Assembly: GCA_030612495.1 (NCBI GenBank)
Contig: JAUWNT010000045.1
Coordinates: 1 to 14,810 of the forward strand
DNA length: 14,810 nucleotides
Source: Candidatus Aminicenantota bacterium
GTDB taxonomy: Bacteria; Acidobacteriota; Aminicenantia; UBA2199
Reading direction: 5' to 3'
The notes beneath the pieces are model-generated. The model had not been told where the DNA came from, ran no database searches, and saw only the letters and a list, made by a program, of their open reading frames with translations. A program made the translations under genes and the position numbers. Of this stretch, positions 13,433 through 14,810 are shown piece after piece; within the stretch, counting starts at the first letter, position 1, and each line of letters starts with the position of its first letter.

Positions 13433-14810
13433 ATTATAAATTAGAATATCTTGCTAATGATGAATTGCAAACCTTTTATTTGAACAAAAAAAATATAATC
13501 TTAGGAAAACTATCTAAGAATGACCTTCAAATAAATGATAAAACAGTATCACGAAATCACTGTAAATTTATAAAAACAAAAAATGGCTACAAAATAATTG
13601 ATTTAAATAGTACTAATGGAACTTTTGTTAATGGGAAAACAATTAATGAGAAAATATTAAATGTTGGAGATAATATAGCAATAGGGAAAACTATCCTAAA
13701 ATTTTTAGCAGCTTCGAAAAAAGAAAATTACTATGAATCAGATGATCAAAAAATATCAATGATTATACCTTTATCAGAAGAACTAAAGGTTGAAAAGGGG
13801 GGGGGAAAAGAGATCAATAAACTAAATCTATTGACTTCTTTAACTGAACTGGGGAAAAATCTGATTGCCTCTTCAACCTTAGAAGAAACTTTTGAGAAGG
13901 TAGGACAATTAATATTTGAGCTTCTTAATCCTAAAAGATTATTCATTTTTTCATATGATTCAAACCATAAACAATTATTTTTAAAATATTCCCAGGTAAT
14001 CGGAAAAAATAAATCTGAAAAAGTAAACATCTCAAAAACAATTGCAATGAAAGCAATAAAAGAAAAAGTTGCGATATTATCTTCAAATACAAAGGATGAT
14101 ACTCGCTTTAATGGAGCAAAAAGCATTATCCTATATGGGATAACATCAGCACTTTCCATACCAATATGGACAAAAAATTCCATATATGGACTTATATATG
14201 CTGATGCAACAGACTTTGAACGAATTTTTAAGGAAAAAGATCTTGAAATTTTATCAATTCTTGCTAATTTTACAGGACTCTCAATAGAGAGTATAAATCG
14301 TTTAAATAATTTAAATAAAGAAAAAAAATTACGTTCAAGACTTGAAAGATACCATTCACCCTCAGTTGTTTCAAGAATTATAGAGTGTCAAAACCAAAAC
14401 ACTCATGAATTAATGAGCTATAAAGAATCTGAAGCAACAGTTTTATTTATGGATATTGTCAACTTTACTTCAAAAGCTGAGAATATGGCCCCTATTGAAG
14501 TAGGTCAGTTCTTAAACAATATTTTTACAGAAATGACTGATATTATTTTTAAATACAATGGCACTCTTGATAAATATATTGGAGATGCAATAATGGCTGT
14601 TTTCGGAGTACCATTCAAATATGACAATCATGCTGAGCTCTCAATTTTAGCTGCTCTTGATATGCAAAAAAAATTGGCTGAAATCAACTTAAATCTTCCA
14701 AAAAAGGATAAAATTAGAATTAGAATTGGCATCAATTCAGGAAAATTAATTTCAGGAGATTTTGGTTCGCCTAAAAGGTTTGACTATACTGTTCTGGGTA
14801 ATACAGTTAA
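13429..14810 (+). CDS. FHA-GAF-class III adenylate/guanylate cyclase (5' part; runs off right edge)
   Basis: I translated this frame by hand; it is open for 460 codons from GTG 13429, which overlaps the gpsA stop. An N-terminal FHA domain (about 5-90) has VSRNHC (40-45) and STNGTFVNG, the phosphothreonine-binding core. A linker containing three glycines from a G9 run follows, then a GAF domain (about 130-287). The C terminus holds a class III cyclase domain: FMDIVNFT with metal-binding D342 and YIGDAIMAVFG with D386, the usual 44 residues apart. The window ends at VLGNTV, just before the conserved NLAARLE-type segment, so the transition-state residues are not visible. AAGGAG (13411-13416) lies 12 bases upstream, rather far. 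No membrane segment is seen. It probably makes cAMP or cGMP in response to a GAF ligand and a phosphorylated partner; nucleotide choice is unknown. Confidence 0.88.
   Translation, partial: MNYKLEYLANDELQTFYLNKKNIILGKLSKNDLQINDKTVSRNHCKFIKTKNGYKIIDLNSTNGTFVNGKTINEKILNVGDNIAIGKTILKFLAASKKENYYESDDQKISMIIPLSEELKVEKGGGKEINKLNLLTSLTELGKNLIASSTLEETFEKVGQLIFELLNPKRLFIFSYDSNHKQLFLKYSQVIGKNKSEKVNISKTIAMKAIKEKVAILSSNTKDDTRFNGAKSIILYGITSALSIPIWTKNSIYGLIYADATDFERIFKEKDLEILSILANFTGLSIESINRLNNLNKEKKLRSRLERYHSPSVVSRIIECQNQNTHELMSYKESEATVLFMDIVNFTSKAENMAPIEVGQFLNNIFTEMTDIIFKYNGTLDKYIGDAIMAVFGVPFKYDNHAELSILAALDMQKKLAEINLNLPKKDKIRIRIGINSGKLISGDFGSPKRFDYTVLGNTV
13797..13805 (+). repeat. G9 homopolymer inside the FHA-GAF-cyclase gene
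   Basis: Nine consecutive G between A-runs, encoding Gly-Gly-Gly at about residues 124-126 between the FHA and GAF domains. With nine G the frame is continuous from the GTG start through the cyclase domain. Gain or loss of one base would break it. Confidence 0.9.

Noticed and set aside
13746..14183. Minus-strand 145-residue open frame
   Set aside because: It lies opposite the GAF region of the cyclase gene, whose plus-strand frame has clear domain motifs.
1..14810. CRISPR array, tRNA, rRNA or complete insertion sequence
   Set aside because: I saw no regularly spaced repeats, no cloverleaf-like stretch in the gaps and no transposase gene.

Overview
The window is AT-rich (sampled stretches of most genes are about 23-35% G+C) and bacterial, with densely packed genes of bacterial type: rpmB, truA, rimO, pgpA, plsY and gpsA. 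Two features suggest a poorly sampled phylum: a cytosolic Ser/Thr kinase fused to a TolB-like domain and TPRs, a combination I associate with Acidobacteriota/Aminicenantes-like lineages, and an archaeal-type DUF1464 protein paired with a radical SAM enzyme. The phylum assignment is an inference from these families; there is no rRNA in the window.

Layout. 1-500 (-): 5' part of a phosphofructokinase with the pyrophosphate-type signature. 721-1983: an AAA/DUF4143 ATPase gene enclosed by an inverted GGGTCAGGCT repeat, resembling a small mobile cassette. 2038-3821 (+): rimO-pgpA, overlapping by ATGA. 3854-6097 (-): Ser/Thr kinase-TolB-TPR regulator, clearly richer in G+C than its neighbours. 6273-7559 (+): secreted papain-fold (C1) protein. 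9674-7609 (-): two-gene operon of a radical SAM/SPASM enzyme and a DUF1464 ASKHA-fold protein. 9823-11227 (+): rpmB, a SLOG/TIGR00725 protein and truA. 11297-14810 (+): thpR-plsY-gpsA and an FHA-GAF-class III nucleotidyl cyclase that runs off the right edge; the genes overlap by 4-14 bases.

How the genes work together. GpsA makes glycerol-3-phosphate, PlsY acylates it and PgpA acts later in phosphatidylglycerol synthesis, so three phospholipid genes lie here in two operons. RimO, L28 and TruA serve the ribosome and tRNA. The kinase and the FHA-cyclase are signalling proteins on opposite strands; an FHA domain binds phosphothreonine, so a link between them is conceivable but unproven.

Most notable observations. 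(1) Four genes without a Shine-Dalgarno (pfk, the ATPase, rimO, thpR) each have a -35/N17/-10 promoter whose predicted start site falls on or within about 3 bases of the start codon, while other genes have clear AGGAGG-type sites; this suggests regular use of leaderless mRNA. (2) The ATPase is bounded by inverted repeats. (3) The DUF1464-radical SAM pair may be an undescribed two-protein system. (4) A G9 run sits in frame between the FHA and GAF domains of the cyclase, a possible slippage switch.
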